The notes below the pieces were generated by a model that saw only the letters and a list, made by a program, of their open reading frames with translations, had not been told where the DNA came from and did no database searches. Made by a program: the position numbers and the translations under genes. From Boswellia sacra (lineage: Eukaryota > Streptophyta > Magnoliopsida > Sapindales > Burseraceae), in the NCBI GenBank assembly GCA_013180625.2, contig SNVD02006955.1, positions 496,001-560,000 on the forward strand: a DNA stretch of 64,000 bases, read 5' to 3'. Of the stretch, positions 11,859 to 24,737 are shown piece after piece (the first letter of the stretch is position 1; the number at the start of each line of letters is the position of its first letter).

Positions 11859-13516
11859 AGAATGACTATATGGCTGGATAATTACGGAGAAAATATATAG
11901 CTAAACTGTTTTGAAGTTACATGTTTGAGCACTAGAGAATGACATTGTATCCTTATATAAATTAAATAATCATAAAAGAAAGAAAAGCTAAACAATGCAT
12001 ATATTAATTAATGCCCTCCACATGGTGATGGTGAAAAGACTCAACTTTGATAAGATAAACTACTATTTGAGTATTTTAGGGTTTTGGTCACTTATTTATG
12101 TTTGTTTTTCCTTTCAACGATTTATGTTGTTTGATCGCGAGATCCCATAAGTTTCTCTGTACAGAATTGTCATGATTCCATTCCATGTCGGGTGAGAGTG
12201 AGGGTCCAACCATAACCAACCTTGAATATTATGTATTTATTTATCTTCAAGGGTAAGTTTATCTTATATCTTAAATGTATATGTTAAACTCTTGAAGTTC
12301 TCAAAGATTACAAATATTTACTTAAAATTTATGTATTTAATGATTTTATACGGTTTTTTTAAAAATTTACAGTTTTTGAAGAAATATACATGATTTTTAA
12401 AAAAATTTATACAATTTTTATAGTTTAACATGTGTTTTTAATATGCACGTTAAGAGTATCTAGTTTATTATTATAAAGATGAGAGATGTAAAATAAATAG
12501 ACAAATAAAAAAAATGGTTTTGTTCCATTTCCATTTTTCATGAATGGTTGTAGTTCACGTGAGTGTGTTTTAGATTGTAGTACAGAGGAAAGCAAAAGCA
12601 TGTGGTCCGGCATTAATGAGTGTTTTGTCTCCCCATCAACTATCCTCTTTGTTTACTCTTCCTTCTAACTATTTTGTGTGGCATGTGACATAATCCACCT
12701 CCATTCCACTAACTTATTAACCACCAACTTGTCTTTTGACTTTTGTTTTCTTTTTCCATTTTCATTTCCCTTTCAATCTCTCCTTCCCTTTTCTTTTGCT
12801 CTGAGACAACCTGCTTTACAAATGCATCTCATTTCCTCCCTTGATTGATGTTGAATTAACTCGCAGAGATTCGATTTCATAAATTGAAACCTATAACTAT
12901 ATTAATATAATAATTTTAGACTTATAACTTAAATACAATTTGAAGTCTATAATCTAATGTAGTAGTTTAAATAGTAAAATCCTATCAGAGACGTAACTTC
13001 TCTTATTTATTATATTTTTATTTTTTAATAAATTTTTACCGTATAAATATCATATTATAGGATTTAAATTGTTCAGAAGATATAAGTTTAATATTTAAAT
13101 TTGTCAAGTCATTCGCATTCTCCCCAAGTGGATTTGGACAAATCAAAAGTCCAAAACATGAACACAGGGGATGTCATTAATCTCAATGATAATGATTGGA
13201 TTAGATGAGAAAAATTAATGGGCTGGGCTTGGAAGCCCAAGTCAGCGGGGTTGAGGTCCAATAGGTCTACATTTAATTGCTCGAAATCAAATCAAAGTGA
13301 CAGAGCATAGCATGAGTTTGAGATAGAGAAACGAGGAAGATTTGATTGGAATAGCTATAAGGTATGAGCTATCCATTCCATTAAAAAAAAAAAAAAAAAA
13401 AGGAATCTCATCTCATGAAAAGAGGACACAGCTAAAGCCTCTTTAAAAAAATAGATATAAAAGGGGAAAAATAAAAATAATAATAAGAAGGGGAAGGGGG
13501 GCGATTCGGTTTGGTG
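10499..13516. other. Intergenic region with (TA)n microsatellite and a lone G-box
   Basis: No supported gene. It contains a (TA)n run at about 11823-11855 and a CACGTG at 12555-12560, too far from either neighbour to assign. A purine tract lies at about 13383-13402 before the next transcription unit. Confidence 0.5.
11823..11855. repeat. (TA)n microsatellite
   Basis: About 16 uninterrupted TA units, upstream of the DUF538 gene by 1.3 kb. Confidence 0.95.
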
Positions 13517-13780
13517 ATGGTGTTAGCCATATTACGCGTCAACAAGAATCCGGACATAACCGTCATTCTACTGTTGATGCTCGTACTCAGCACCGGGGAC
13601 GCCGGAAAATGGATCGCGTTCGCCGAAGGTAGTAGCTTCGGCGGTGGTGGAGGAGGAGGAGGAGGAGGTGGGGGCTTCTGGTTATCAGCTGCTCCTACTT
13701 CCAATGTTGGAATAGCCATCGCCGTGACGGCCATGGCCGGTCTTGCCTTGGCCGCCACCGTGTTGTACTCTCATAGGTAA
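13517..13780 (+). CDS. Glycine-rich two-membrane-segment microprotein (putative)
   Basis: An 87-residue open reading frame starting at the ATG at 13517, not recognised as a named family. It has a short N-terminal segment (MVLAILRVNKNPD), a first hydrophobic stretch TVILLLMLVL, a linker GKWIAFAEGSS, a run of twelve glycines, and a second hydrophobic stretch VGIAIAVTAMAGLALAAT ending YSHR. The glycines use mixed GGT, GGA, GGG and GGC codons, which argues against a simple DNA repeat slippage origin. It lies 146 bp before the Rab-GAP start, so it could be an upstream ORF of that transcript or its own gene. The antisense frame is proline-rich and less protein-like. Confidence 0.5.
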   Translation: MVLAILRVNKNPDITVILLLMLVLSTGDAGKWIAFAEGSSFGGGGGGGGGGGGFWLSAAPTSNVGIAIAVTAMAGLALAATVLYSHR

Positions 13781-13926
13781 TCATGAAAATCAAAGTATTT
13801 GAATTATAAAAAAAAAAAAATCAAAAGCGAAAACCGCAGAAAAATAAATCTAGAGAAAGCTTTGTTTTTTTTTTTTTTGGTTTTGTTAATTTAAGGTATT
13901 GAATGTTAACGGAACATAAACCATTA

Positions 13927-16900
13927 ATGAGAGCCCTACGGAGAAGTCACACGTCTTCTTCTTCGTCACCGTCATCTTCAAATTCCTCTTCACCGTCATC
14001 GTCGTCGTGGATTCATTTGCGATCGGTTCTATTAGTTGTTGCTTCCTCCTCCTCCTCGTCGTCATCATCATCTTCCTCACCAGTTAACTCTGATCGGTGA
14101 GTTTCCATTTCTGTCCTTTCCTGTTTTTGCTTTTTACAAATACAAAAATCTTATAAATTTTGTTGAAAAAAAAAATACTCTTTTATGAGATTTGTCCTCA
14201 GATCCGATCTGAAAGTACTCACATCCGTCATTGTTTAGGTTTCTATCTCTGCCTCTTGAAGATTCTTTATCTGTTCATTGCTTTACAATATTGTATTGGC
14301 ACTAGATACTGATAACTGTAGTGTCTTTTGGGTTTCTCAGCTTTTTGAGTTGATGATGAAATTGTTGGGTTGTACTGAGGGCGAGGGATACGATTCAGAA
14401 ACTACTGTGGTTTATTGGGTAGTCGATTCTGCTTGATTCTGTTTCAAAAAGCTCTTAATTTGGTACTCCATCCGATAGATCTTGACTTAGCAAAAAGACA
14501 AGCTTCGTTTGTTTTCATCTTTGTCAAAGCCGTGATTTGATTTGTTCTCTTGTTCATTTTGTTCAGTTATATGCTCACTTAGTGGCAGTCTTTGTGTGTA
14601 AGCTGCAATTACTCTCCCCAGTTAATCCTTTTCACGTTTTGACTCTTATCTAACTACCCACCTCTGTTACTGTTGATGTGTTGAGGGTGCTGTCTCTTCC
14701 TGTTTACTTTTGTATTCTATGCATACCTCAATGTGTGGAAAAAAGCGTATTTCACCGACAATGTATAATAAGTAAAAGAAAACCAGTTGAGATTCTCTCT
14801 CTTGTTAAGTTTTCTAATATTAGACAATCCTTATGTGTTTATAGTGATTGTTAATTGAAGTTTCCATCTTTTGCACACAACTATTTTCCTTTTATGATAC
14901 TTATTTTCCATTTGATGAAGATATTTATTGATTGTTTCACTTTTTCAGAGGTACTCTTAAATCACCGTGGTCTCGTAGAAGAAGAAAACATGCTCTTCTA
15001 GCCAAGCAATGGAAGATCTTATTTACGCCAGATGGAAGACTTATTGAAGGTGGTGTCAAGTTTCTGAAGAAAGTCCGTAGTGGGGTATGTTATAAAAACT
15101 TCTCTAAGGCTTATGTTCTGTCTTTTTAATTATTTAGATTATAACCAGTCTGTATTTATCGCTATCTTAGCTCTGTTGTGAGTATCGTTTTTCATTCTCC
15201 TTTGCAGGGTGTTGATCCAAGTATTAGAGCAGAGGTCTGGCCTTTCCTCCTTGGAGTGTAAGTATCTTCATTCATGTTTATGTATCATCTTCTAAATTTA
15301 TATATGTATATAATTTGTTCAGATAGATTTTTAGTCTCTAAAGGACGACTTTTCTTTATCAATTGTGTTTCTAGTCATCTGCTTGAGAAAAACTTTTCTT
15401 GTTCATCAGATAGCTCTTTATGCTTCTTTGTATCTCAGTGGGTTTCCCCTCTTTTATTCATTTCATAATCAGATATGAGTTAAGCAGTTCCAAGGAAGAA
15501 AGAGATTCTGTTCGAAAGGAGAACAGGTATTGTATAGCCACACAGCTTCTTACTATGTAAATTTTTGTTAAAAAAATTTAATGTTGGGTGTTAATTGGTG
15601 GAGTTGACTGTTGCTCTACTCCCCTCTTCGCTGTCTGAATTTGATTCATTTTGGTTTCCATTTGGCCCTTGTTATTTTAGATAAGTTTTTTTTTTAATCG
15701 ATTTATTATTGCTTTTTTATGGTACAGAAAAGAATATGAGAACCTGCGGAAAGAATGCCGTAAAATACATCGACGCAGCATGAGGAGCTCTAAGTTGAAG
15801 GAAATTGCAGGAAATAGCGGCAATGAGGGTAGTGGGGATTTCGGTCAAGTTCTTGATTCTCCAGGGTTAGAAGATGCCGTTAGTCCCAGGAGGTCTATTT
15901 CCTCCGATGGAGGCAGTCCAGCTGCTGAGGATTCAGACCCCCCTGCCTATGATCAAACCCCTCAGAGCTCTGGGTTATTGGTGGAAGGAGAAGGTGATAA
16001 GAGTGTAGTTACCTGCGAAGATGCCTCTGCAGGTGAAACTGATTCAACTGACTCTGACTCATCTGAAGAAACTGAGAATATGCCACTACTTTCTATGGAA
16101 GGGAATGAAGTTTTCGATGAGAATGCTAGGGAAAGTTTGTCTCTTTCAAGGGCTGAAAGCAAGTCCACATCCCGCACAGATGAAGACTTTGCTACATGGC
16201 AGAGAATCATTCGCCTTGATGCTGTGAGGGCAAATGATGAATGGATCGTGTACTCACCGTCACAGGCTGCAGTGTCGGAAATCAAGGCTCGACGGCTTGC
16301 TGAGATTGTTGGCTTGAAGGATTATGATCATTTGGAGCCTTGTAGGATTTATCATGCCGCTCGCCTGGTTGCCATACTTGAGGCCTATGCATTATATGAT
16401 CCTGAGATTGGTTATTGCCAAGGTATGAGTGATCTACTGTCTCCAATTGCATCAGTGTTGGAGGAGGACCACGAAGCTTTCTGGTGCTTTGCGGGTTTCA
16501 TGAAAAAAGCCCGGCATAATTTCCGGCTTGATGAAGTGGGAATAAGAAGGCAGTTAGGTATCGTTTCCAAGATAATCAAGGGAAAGGATATTCACCTCTA
16601 CAGGCATCTGGAAAAGCTTGAAGCAGAAGATTGTTTCTTTGTTTACAGAATGGTGGTGGTTCTTTTTAGAAGGGAATTGACTTTTGAGCAGACACTTTGC
16701 CTGTGGGAGGTGATGTGGGCAGATCAGGCGGCAATCCGGGCGGGGATTGCAAAATCGGCTTGGGGGAGGATGAGGCTAAGAGCTCCTCCAACTGATGATC
16801 TGTTGCTTTATGCAATTGCAGCCTGTGTATTACAAAGGAGGAAGCTGATCATAGAGAAGTATAGCAGCATGGATGAAATCATGAGGGAGTGCAACAGCAT

Positions 16901-16988
16901 GGCCGGACATCTGGATGTTTGGAAGCTTCTAGATGATGCCCATGATTTGGTGGTCACCTTGCACGACAAGATTAATGAGGTGGTTTAA
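13927..16988 (+). CDS. TBC-domain Rab GTPase-activating protein
   Basis: Stimulates GTP hydrolysis on Rab/Ypt GTPases in membrane traffic; the target Rab is unknown. Exons: 13927-14096, 14949-15084, 15208-15257, 15473-15526 and 15728-16988, total 556 residues. An alternative ATG at 13903 adds eight residues; I prefer MRALRRSH, remembered as the usual start of plant relatives. A Ser-rich N-terminal region precedes the first TBC part ([18 protein letters not shown], then [10 protein letters not shown]). An acidic, Ser-rich insert of about 150 residues separates it from the catalytic core. Both catalytic fingers are present: the Arg of IRLDAVR (about residue 304) and the Gln of GYCQGM (about 368). 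It is convergent with the YSL gene. Confidence 0.94.
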
Positions 16989-17723
16989 TGGCCCATTGAC
17001 TGCCTTTTCTAATGTTCTTTCACTGATTCCTTTGCTTTTCTTTTCTTGTTCTTGTTGCACCATCTGGTGATCCCTTTTAAAGTAAGGGATCTTTGGTTCG
17101 CGTTACACTCTGCTTGAAACAAGCATTTGAATAGGCAATTCCTGTATTGAGTAAATTATGGATCTATCATGTATTGCCCGCGCTCACGGCTGACTTGAGT
17201 GAAGAGGCATCACTTCAGAAGTAGGTGATTTACAATGTTGAGATTGTCCCGTTGCTGGGTTAATGGTTTCCTGAATTATATGCACCACTATTGGCGTCTG
17301 GTAAATCAAAATCAGTGGTAATTGGTCATCCATTATTAATTCTTGCGATTACCTTCGATCTTTTATTAGAGGATCAGACAAGCCATGCCTAGTGGACTCC
17401 AAACATGTACGTAGAATGTAGTCATTTTGATATACAGAAAAAATGCGTTATTTCAATAGTGGATAAAGATCAGAGTTTCTCATAATAAAATAACTGAGTA
17501 GGGAAATGTTGTGTCGGATTCTCAGAGGTAGAAAACAAACTCGATCCTTCAAACGTAGCTAACAACATTTGTCCTTTCATATCTTCATAATAAAAAAGTA
17601 GAACCAGCATAATTGGTGAAACGCATTATTTATTTCGTAAATGAGCAAAGTGGGCTTTTATTAATTGTTAGGAGCTTTTCTGAAACTATCTTCACAAACA
17701 TCCAATGATGAGTAGAGATACTT
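16989..17723. other. Convergent 3' flanks of the Rab-GAP and YSL genes
   Basis: About 735 bp between two facing stop codons. It should hold both 3' untranslated regions; no further gene is seen. Confidence 0.6.
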
Positions 17724-20573
17724 TTATCCATTTTTCGCAAAATTCATGCAGATGGGAGGCTTTATTTTGGCCAAGGCAAGAATTGAAGCGGGAAGAGTCC
17801 ACAAGCCTTCCCCGCAAATCAATCCAGAAGCAACTGCTGGAACCATCAATTCTGCCTGCTTCGTATTCAGCTTGTGCCAGACAAACACAACCAGACTCCC
17901 CACGCACATATCAATTGCAAAGTATGCTCCAACCAGAAATGGCACTGCCATCACCATTGGAAGTGGCATCCATTTCCCAATCCTTTGTGGTGAAAGATCC
18001 CTCACGACGTTAACTGCCACTGCAAAAGCAAAGAAACCGTAGCATAGCTGTAAGCAGTGTTGGGGCAGAGCTGAGAAGCCCTGAACACCAATAATTGCCA
18101 TGTTCCTGTAGATTAATGCATAAGGAGCTTTAAATTCTCCATGTGGGTTTCCCACGTCGAATGCCTTGTAGAATAGAAAGAAACTGAGAGGAGCCGTCAC
18201 ACAGCCTATGGCTGTGCCAATCACCTGGCTCAGAAACATTGCTCTAGGTGAGGTCAGAGTGTAATGGGCAGTTTTGAAATCTTGCATAAGAATGCAAGCA
18301 ACAGAAACAACTGATTTAATGAGGCCGCAACCAACAAGCCCTGCCACCAATCCATTTTCCTTTCCGGACACTGCTGCTAGCACGAACAGTGCCACTTTAC
18401 CATAATTGTAAGCCATGTTTATGTCAGTTAGACCAGCTCCATAAGCATTGCAGAACGATAGAGATGGAGCAAGTATATAGGCTACGACAACATAGTACCA
18501 CTTGAGTTGAGGGAACATGATTGGGACAACAATTGTGGACAAAGTGGCGAAGACGATGTATCCAGCAACCCCTATCCACATTGGAATGTTTTCTCTAAGG
18601 AAGACTTCATTTTGTTTGAGATCTTCCATGGACTTCTTGTTGTCATAATCAGCTACAGGTGAAGATACGTAATTTAATTATGTGCCAAGTCTCTTTGGTA
18701 GCTTTGTATTGGAACCCAAGGACAAACCTTAAGAAAAAAAAATAAATGAATGAAAATTTATTTCAACTGACCTGCGCTGAGTTTACTCTTCTTTAATCTG
18801 CTGTAAATGTTGATGATCGTGACAAACAATATCTTAAGGAAATTGTAGAGTCCATCACCGAGGATCAAAGCGACTGATAGAAAAACCTGTCAATATAATC
18901 CAATCAGAATTTAAAAGTGCTAAGAGATAATTACGTAAAAATCTTTCTACATAGAGGCACGTGAGAGATAAACCTTGTAACCATACAGGCTCTTCATGTC
19001 GCTTTCTTCTAAGCTGTCTGAAAACCAGTTTCCTTTAAGCCGATTGATAAGTGGCCACATTAGACCGTATGAAAGAACAGCTCCAAGAAGCAAAGACAAG
19101 TTCACTAAGTGGGAACAGATCATCCCTGCTCCAACGTAGGTCAAGCTAAAATCAAAATAGAATCTGCAAAATATACTCATTGGGTTAATTCGGTTATATA
19201 ACTTATAATGTTACTGATGGGTTCAAGTGTGTATATATATATATATATATATCATAAGAATACAGATTCACACGTTTGCTTCCAAGCTTGCAAGCCAAAA
19301 GTAGGAAATTGTTTGAATCCACAATTATTTTGCCCGCTGTAAAACCACTGGAAAAACCCCCACAAGAAGCTCACTGAAAAATACTTCATGAAACCTCGCA
19401 CTTGTTTCCTGCAAGTATTTTATATGTTTAATATGCATGTAAATGATTCTCTAATCACAGGAAATGAGACAGAGTTGGCTATGATAGATGAATACTTGGC
19501 CATCTTATCTCCCTGGCTGTGAAATCCATTGATCAGAACTGCTGTTGCCAGACCACTTGGATAAGTCAACTTGAGGTCCACTATCATAATCTGACCAATC
19601 ACTTAATATGAGAAATAATAAGAATCTAGATTCCATTGAACTGCTTTCAATTTACAGCACTATGTCACATTTCAAGGGAAGTAGATATGTATATGTGCGT
19701 GCGTGCGTGTGTGTGTGTGTGTTTATATACCTTCCTGAGAGGGATTAGGACAAAAAGTCCAACAAAGCAAACAATAAAAAGGTAGCCAGTCATCCAACCC
19801 ATTCCAGGTTCCTTGACAGCAGTTGGAGAGTTCCCTTGGGTGTTCACACCTGATAACTCATATGTCTTCTTGTTTAATCCCAAAAGATAAGAAGCAAACC
19901 CACCTTCAGCACAAAACACCAAAAGTAATATCAACAAATATATATTAAATAGAATTTCTGAAAAAAAAAGGTGAAAGCATGAATAATTAAATAACCTCAG
20001 ACCTCCAACAGAAATGCTGTAACATGCCACTGCACAGGTTTGTATCATAGTATTCTCTTGCCGGCTAAAGGGTTTGGCTACATAGCCAGCCTTGTGAAGC
20101 ACTTTAGTCCATGTCCGAATGAACACAAAAGCAAGAAGCGCAGCAGAGACGTTGAGATTAGGAACCAAGCCTGTTGTGAGGTTCAGCTTCATGGCTATCA
20201 CACTGTAGACCACTCCAATCAAAATGCTTGCTATCAGTCCTCGTATTGAGATTTGTTTTGTCCATGGTTGAATTCTCTTTGGCCCTTCAGTTTCCTGCTG
20301 CGTATCTTCGGGGGGGTCCACTCTCTCAATTTCTTTCTTTGCGTTCTCTTCTTCCATACTCGCCCTTTGAAGTTTATCTGCAACATGTATAATATTATTT
20401 TTTTTAAGTTAAAAAAATGAACCCAACAAAGCCTAGTAAATTTCAGTAGTATGAAGAAAAAAGAATGAACTCCACGTGAAGTATGCAATATTAGAATCAT
20501 TTTTGGTAAAATAGAATATATCCATGCATATATATGTATGTATATATCGGCTCATGGCCTCACCTTGATTCAT
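17724..20573 (-). CDS. Metal-nicotianamine transporter, YSL1/2/3 clade
   Basis: Yellow stripe-like transporter of the OPT superfamily. Such proteins carry Fe(II), Cu or Zn complexes of nicotianamine across the plasma membrane in vascular and reproductive tissue. Minus-strand exons: 20573-20564, 20377-20003, 19903-19731, 19590-19496, 19408-19274, 19163-18974, 18886-18772 and 18652-17724, giving 673 residues, typical for YSLs. Signatures include [65 protein letters not shown] and a C-terminus with [14 protein letters not shown]. If the 10-base first exon is untranslated, translation starts at 20357 (MEEENAK); both starts are in frame. A (GT)n microsatellite lies just inside intron 3, next to its donor site. 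It is convergent with the Rab-GAP gene. Confidence 0.94.
19232..19252. repeat. (TA)n microsatellite in a YSL intron
   Basis: About 21 bases of alternating TA in the intron between the exons at 19408-19274 and 19163-18974. Likely polymorphic in length. Confidence 0.9.
19695..19722. repeat. (GT)n microsatellite beside a YSL splice donor
   Basis: GTGCGTGCGTGCGTGT followed by GT repeats. In the transcript this is a CA-rich tract that starts about eight bases after the donor GT at 19730-19729. Confidence 0.9.
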
Positions 20574-23500
20574 GTTATACTTCTTCCTCTGCTGCTTCTG
20601 ATCTTCCAACTTCAATGGACTTGACAATTACACTACACAGTTATCTGTCTTCTTTTCAGCACATTTATCAAAATCCAAACACCCCAGAAGAAGCATAAGT
20701 GTTTTATCATCAAAATTCACACCTTATTGATGATTTGAACTCTTCTTTCTTGAACAATCCAATCACTCTCCACCCGGATTCCCAGAATACGTTATTTATA
20801 ATACCTGACTGAAAACCACACCTAACAGTGTAAATATCTCACTGCTCAATATTTGTCCGTATCAATATTATAACTCATAAATGACCTGACAAACTTGAGT
20901 TTAGACTGTGTAGTGGTAATAAATTAGTGTTTCTCCATCAAATTAAAGAAGGGGAAGAGCTTTGGGATTCATAAATGGTGGACACATATGGCCATATGGG
21001 AGTATGGTACTGGACTACAAAATTTATACAATCATAACTATAAAAGCCTACTTCAACATCATTGGCCTAACTAGAGGACCTTATCATTGACCTCTCCCTC
21101 TTTATTTCTCCTCCATTGAGGTGGTTATGATAGTGTTGTCTGTTTCCTTTTCAATTTTCTTCAAGTGGGCTTGCTATATTTTCGTTGGCCAGATTCTTCA
21201 AGTGGCTTAAATCCAACCATTTCAGAATACCAAGCTGTGGTTAAGTGGGTCAGTCATGCATCGAGTAGAAAATGATAGCAGATGACATAAATGTTGATTA
21301 CTGCGCCATAAGATTACTGCCTAAAATATTCACTTTTTAATTTATGCTGGCTTTAGTAAGCCACTAATATTTGCTTTAAAACCTTAGAATCTCTCAATTT
21401 AAATCACTCAGTATATGCCCTTGGTCCCATCCTATTACCTCTCAATCGTTGTGAAACAGACTGGTCCCTGCTATTTAAGTTCTGGCTTGGCTGGCATTTT
21501 GTACTCATTCTGCCAAGAGCAGAAACTTCTCGAGCGGTCAAGCTTTCAGTTTGACAAATGAGGACATTGAATTTTCTTTCTTCATACTTTAACATATTTA
21601 TATTCCTTTTCTATTGGTGTGTGAATTATTCAACTCTTTAATGAGAAAAGGATTGTTTACCCAATTATTTAACTCGTTACTGCTGTTGATCAAAACACAA
21701 CAAAATTCACCTTTACTGTTACTGATGATAATCTGATCGCTTTCCATGATGCTTAATTTGCTTTTACTTTCACTTTCAAATACGCCATAATCCCATTTTA
21801 CCTTTCACCTCCATTCTCTCCAATAATCTGTTTGCACTAACTGGGCAGCATAAAAAAAATCCTTTTTGTCTTCCTGGGCCATTTGCTTGCAATTCAGAGC
21901 TGATATGCTTAAGATATAAAGATCATCTTCACTATTAACAAACAGCATGGTGTAAGTGTTGTCAAATCGATGGAAGCAAAAAGATGCCATGTAATTTGTG
22001 AAGCACATTCACAAGCCACGCATATTCAGGTACTGTGAACGACAAAAGTCATAAGCAACGAGTGGTTCAGATTACGAATATATTTAAGGATGAAAAAATT
22101 GTTGTGTAGGAAACCCGTGTTCAAGTCTCATCATCTCAATTCAAAGCTTGTTTATGCGTACGCTAACTTTTACATTTGAGTCCTATACGGCAGTTAATAT
22201 AGAACATCACTATTGCATATGCATATGCATATTTTATCTTTATCTCGTGATTAACAACAAATCATAGATATATAGAAACATTTGATTTGCCTAATCAGGA
22301 CAATGAAACGTATTAGAAGAATCGAAAAGAAAAGGCAAGAGAAACACACAACACAACTGCTGTGCTTGTGCTTATCATGAGTCATGAAAGCGGCTGGCCG
22401 GATTCCTTGATTCCTTTCTTTGAAAAGGAATGGTTGCAAGCCAATCAAGCGCAGCCGCCGCTTGATTCTGGATGTGGAATTCTGCATTGATGTAACCCCT
22501 TGAGATAATACATTACCAATAGCAAGAGCAGAGGTTCCCTCTAAGTCACAAACGCAATGTATTCATTGAATTCTCAATTCCATCCGAACCGCAAGTTTCT
22601 AGTTTTCAATAATTTAACAGATGGCATTCACTTGTTTTCAACGATTGCAAACTATTGAGACGTTACCTATTCCTGGATTTTAGTAAAATAAAACTGAAGA
22701 AATTATACTTCTCTTCACTTGAAACAGACAGGCTGATGCATTGTATATTCTATCATTAGAGAGAATGTTTTTAATACGAACAAAAATAGTGAGATAAAAT
22801 AACTAGGAGAGATGCCTCTTGTCGTGATAGGTTTGTCAAACGAGATGTTGTCGTGATACGTTTGTCAAACAAGGTGAGTAGTAGTGGTAGATATTATTAG
22901 AGAATTAATGTTAAGTCAATATCGATAAACTTAACCTTTTAAAATACATCAAAGTTAATATGATATCATACCTATTATACTTTTAGAAAAGTGGTAAATT
23001 TAAAAGGTGCTGATTTTTTGGCCAAATCTGCTTAAGTTTTGAAGTTCTAACTTTGCTTTGATAAAGAGTTGAGAGGTACCAAAAGAACAAACAATTCATG
23101 ATGGGCAAAGAGTGGCCTGTGCTTTTCACTTTGAAGATCTTCCAAAGTTCCACCGAAACCCAACATGTGTCCTTTTTAGGTTATGCAGAGGTGAAGGAAA
23201 TTTAAAGAGAAGATGAAAGCAGACATATCATTTCATAGTGGAAAATTTCGAAAAGTGTTTTCTCCTTCGCCGCTAAATATCACTTTCTACAAGTTGTGCT
23301 TGTGCCTAACAATTGCAAAGAAGAAAATGTGTAACAAAAGTTGTTGGCAATGGTGGATCGGATACGGCCCACTTCTATTCTGAGGATAATATCACAACCG
23401 AAATCTTCTAGAGGCAGACATGCCATGCCATGAGCATTTGGATTAGCCATGAGCCAATGGAGCTGCAAACATGCACATGGGACAGGCCTCTTCATAATTA

Positions 23501-24737
23501 GTAGAAAGATAATAATTTGAAAGGAGTGGTTATGGATTGAAATTTGGGATCTTTCAAAAAAGTTATCTATCTCCAATAATTTTAACTGATAGTAACATGC
23601 ACTTGTTTTGTATATGTGTCCTCATCAGTTGTTGCTTCAACCGAAATTTACACGAACAAGTTGCAAGAATGAGTTTAGGTGGGCATTTAAGAAATTTCTG
23701 CGGCAGCTATTTATGGTGCTCCTCCTCTTGACTTTGAGGATCCTCATCCACTACAGTCCACAACCATCCATGTAACATACAAGAAAAAAGCTAGGAGATG
23801 AGAATAGACACTATCATATATCCGGCTATAGCCAAAAAAAAAAAAAAAACGTTTCTATCATTTTATTTTTTGTGCTAGACGATTGCAAAGAAGTTAACAT
23901 TCGAAGACATAGGATAGGGTTAGGTACTACACGTACATAAAGCACTACTATACTATTCTAAAGAAAATATCACAAGCACGATCTTCTTGATTGTTGATTA
24001 CTCAATTGTATCCTTATGCTTTCCACCATCAAACCAAATTAGAGTTTAATAAACAGTTCTTCTCCAAATAATTCCATCCGAGTATGCGCACTGCCGCCTC
24101 CAAATGCAAATTATGCAACATAAAATTACAGATCTGTACTCATAAACAAGCCTTACGAAGGGACTGCTGTTACATCCTTAATATTTGCGTTCAGTTGATA
24201 TAGCTTGTCTCGGGTTAGTTAAGGTTTGGATGGAACAGCGGTAAAAAGTCTTGTGACAACTGTCAATAAACGAGCTCATTCATGGGCCCAACCATAGTTG
24301 TTGAAAGGGAACTGGGCTGGGCTCATTATCAAGTTGCCGAAAGTTCCAGGCATTGCTTGAGCACGAAATAATGCATGTTCATGCACCTTGCAACTACAAC
24401 TAACCAAACCAAGAGTCCACTACGCAGGTCCATCAGTTAAACCCACCTAGGAAACAACGACTGAGATCAATAGCAACCTCAAGGAAGCCTCCTTTCATCT
24501 CACGCGGCAAAACGAGAGGAGACCAAACCGTTTTGTCATTTGAATCGAGACAATTGTTTTGTCGTTTATGACACGTCAGCAGAATATACAAAGCGATACC
24601 GTGTGCTTGCCACCCCTCGAATTCTAGCAAAACCGTTGGTGGTCGTGTTCTTCTGCTGGATAGATTCAAACAACGGCTTATAAGCGAGCCGCCGTTCATT
24701 CTCATCTTCATTTCATATCAACTGTCAAGCAAGCACG
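20574..24737. other. About 4-kb intergenic region upstream of the YSL and At1g01500-like genes
   Basis: No supported gene on either strand. It should hold the promoter of the YSL gene (right of 20573) and that of the At1g01500-like gene (left of 24738). A 29-bp imperfect tandem duplication lies at 22819-22876, and a poly(A) run at about 23836-23850. All frames of more than 60 residues here lack recognisable similarity. Confidence 0.5.
22819..22876. repeat. 29-bp tandem duplication
   Basis: Units at 22819-22847 and 22848-22876 both read TTGTCGTGATA, then G or C, then GTTTGTCAAAC. Differences are few. No gene overlaps. Confidence 0.85.

Noticed and set aside
13432..13758. Proline-rich reading frame antisense to the glycine-rich microprotein
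   Set aside because: It is the complement of the glycine run, lacks the two membrane segments in a sensible order and faces away from the Rab-GAP gene.
15962..16285. 107-codon frame antisense to the Rab-GAP
   Set aside because: Mirror of the Ser/acid-rich insert of the real gene; no independent evidence.
22360..22490. Possible hairpin with GCGGC repeats, miRNA-like
   Set aside because: Arms pair only in short blocks; no convincing stem of about 21 bases.
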